Below, in pieces: positions 6,354 through 6,398 of a stretch of 6,398 nucleotides of DNA. The notes beneath the pieces were generated by a model. That model was not told where the DNA came from and did not search any database. It saw nothing but the letters and a program-made list of their open reading frames with translations. Both the position numbers and the translations under genes were made by a program. Each line of letters starts with the position of its first letter. Within the stretch, counting starts at the first letter, position 1. The DNA comes from an uncultured Oscillospiraceae bacterium (lineage in GTDB: Bacteria > Bacillota > Clostridia > Oscillospirales > Acutalibacteraceae), in assembly GCA_900555705.1 (NCBI GenBank), contig USLV01000082.1:1-6398 (forward strand), read 5' to 3'.

Positions 6354-6398
6354 CTGTCTCTTATACACATCTCCGAGCCCACGAGACCTCTCTACATC
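6354..6398 (+). other. Illumina Nextera adapter read-through (not genomic)
   Basis: Positions 6354-6372 are the Tn5 mosaic-end sequence CTGTCTCTTATACACATCT. Positions 6373-6387 are CCGAGCCCACGAGAC, the Nextera read-2 adapter tail. Positions 6388-6395 are CTCTCTAC, an 8-base i7 index that I recall as N707. Positions 6396-6398 are ATC, the first bases of the P7 adapter continuation. The order and spacing match the library construct exactly. This stretch is untrimmed adapter and should be removed. Confidence 0.97.

Noticed and set aside
6354..6372. Natural Tn5-type transposon end
   Set aside because: The 19-base mosaic end is followed directly by the synthetic Nextera tail, an index and P7 bases, so it comes from library preparation.

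Overview
The window is dominated by one very large gene on the minus strand. It begins at an ATG at 5690 and stays open for 1896 codons until it runs off the left edge. The protein is a secreted RHS/YD-repeat protein of the kind found in Gram-positive Clostridia and, more distantly, like Bacillus WapA. The GC-rich coding sequence, the strong AGGAG ribosome binding site, the AT-rich leader and the Clostridia-style N-terminal modules suggest a moderately GC-rich gut-type Firmicute (Oscillospiraceae/Ruminococcaceae-like). That taxonomic guess is inference only.

Reading the gene in its own direction (right to left): signal peptide (residues 1-28); an N-terminal exported region; a DNRLRE-type beta-sandwich (about 357-545); a linker with the conserved 'YRDTKGLEDYWTY' and 'NGNLV' motifs; a first block of YD repeats that includes a strict 20-codon tandem repeat (about 687-860); two carbohydrate-binding-like jelly-roll modules (about 886-1044 and 1049-1208); a short YD block; a ricin-type beta-trefoil with three QxW/F motifs (about 1292-1448); and a long YD-repeat array (1449-1896) that is still running at the window edge. 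The conserved RHS core end, any C-terminal toxin and any immunity gene lie outside the window, so the final activity cannot be read here.

Upstream of the gene (5691-5764) are a well-spaced ribosome binding site, a perfect 14-bp inverted repeat and an extended -10 promoter. The inverted repeat sits where transcription should start. It could be an operator or a hairpin at the 5' end of the mRNA.

From 5765 to 6111 the sequence is AT-rich with no convincing gene. From 6112 to 6353 lies the 3' end of an unrecognised AT-rich gene on the minus strand. Positions 6354-6398 are not genomic: they are the Illumina Nextera transposase adapter, an 8-base index and the first bases of the P7 adapter. The true biological sequence ends at 6353, and that end should be treated as a raw assembly edge.
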